Below are positions 5,662 through 5,760 of a stretch of DNA of 5,760 nt, piece after piece (the first letter of the stretch is position 1; the number at the start of each line of letters is the position of its first letter). A program made the position numbers and the translations under genes. Under the pieces are notes generated by a model, which saw only the letters and a list, made by a program, of their open reading frames with translations, was not told where the DNA came from and ran no database searches. The stretch lies in the NCBI GenBank assembly GCA_039180865.1, contig JBCDCZ010000292.1, positions 1 through 5,760 on the forward strand. The letters run 5' to 3'. The DNA is from JBCDCU01 sp039180865 (GTDB taxonomy: Bacteria; Pseudomonadota; Alphaproteobacteria; Rhizobiales; JACESI01).

Positions 5662-5760
5662 ATGCGCATTTTGGTCGTCGAAGACGATGAAGATCTGAAC
5701 CGTCAACTGGTGACCGCCCTCACTGATTCCGGTTATGCCGTCGATACGGCAGCAGACGGC
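5662..5760 (+). CDS. OmpR-family response regulator, N-terminal part (3' end outside window)
   Basis: The first 33 codons are visible and run exactly to the window edge. They show the start of a receiver domain: beta-strand MRILVVEDD with the acidic E7-D8-D9 cluster that binds the magnesium needed for phosphorylation, then an amphipathic helix (DLNRQLVTALTDSG), then YAVDTAADG leading to the second strand. The phospho-acceptor aspartate and the DNA-binding domain lie beyond the edge, so the OmpR assignment rests on resemblance to regulators such as FeuP and on gene context. A GGAG Shine-Dalgarno sequence at 5651-5654 is 7 nt before the ATG. A sensor kinase gene is expected downstream but cannot be seen. 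A feuP identity is plausible, not certain, so no symbol is given. Confidence 0.9.
   Translation, partial: MRILVVEDDEDLNRQLVTALTDSGYAVDTAADG

Overview
The window is chromosomal DNA from an alphaproteobacterium, most likely of the order Hyphomicrobiales (Rhizobiales). The reasons are its moderately high GC content, the dense gene packing, and the neighbourhood: a DUF1254-type membrane protein, a DUF1214 protein, a class A penicillin-binding protein and a YcgN/UPF0260 cysteine-cluster protein. A small secreted PepSY-like protein then precedes an OmpR-type response regulator. I see no mobile elements, CRISPR arrays, tRNA or rRNA. The assignment rests on recalled family resemblance, not on a search.

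Layout from left to right. Positions 2-172 (+) are the 3' end of a conserved hypothetical gene. Positions 266-1096 (+) encode a 276-residue predicted lipoprotein. It converges, with only 8 bp between stop codons, on a three-gene minus-strand operon read from 4571 down to 1105: class A PBP, then the DUF1214 protein, then the DUF1254-type protein. These genes are spaced 6 bp apart and then overlap by 4 bp, so translational coupling is likely. The YcgN/UPF0260 gene (4604-5074, +) diverges from the PBP across a gap of only about 32 bp. That gap holds a perfect 7-2-7 palindrome overlapping the apparent PBP start. After a weak terminator-like hairpin and a short intergenic region come the secreted PepSY-like protein (5260-5592, +) and the start of a response-regulator gene (5662 onward), cut by the window edge.

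How the genes may work together. The central block looks like a cell-envelope module: a bifunctional peptidoglycan synthase plus two small membrane-anchored periplasmic proteins. Those two proteins are the separate halves of an architecture (DUF1254 followed by DUF1214) that is often found fused. Each half has exactly two cysteines in matching positions, which suggests a shared fold with one disulfide each. The nearby lipoprotein may belong to the same envelope system. The right edge starts a separate signalling operon resembling the rhizobial FeuN-FeuP-FeuQ arrangement: periplasmic inhibitor, regulator, kinase. An 11-bp-period direct repeat just upstream could be its autoregulatory site. No function is established for the DUF proteins or the lipoprotein, so the module idea is inference from gene order and motifs.
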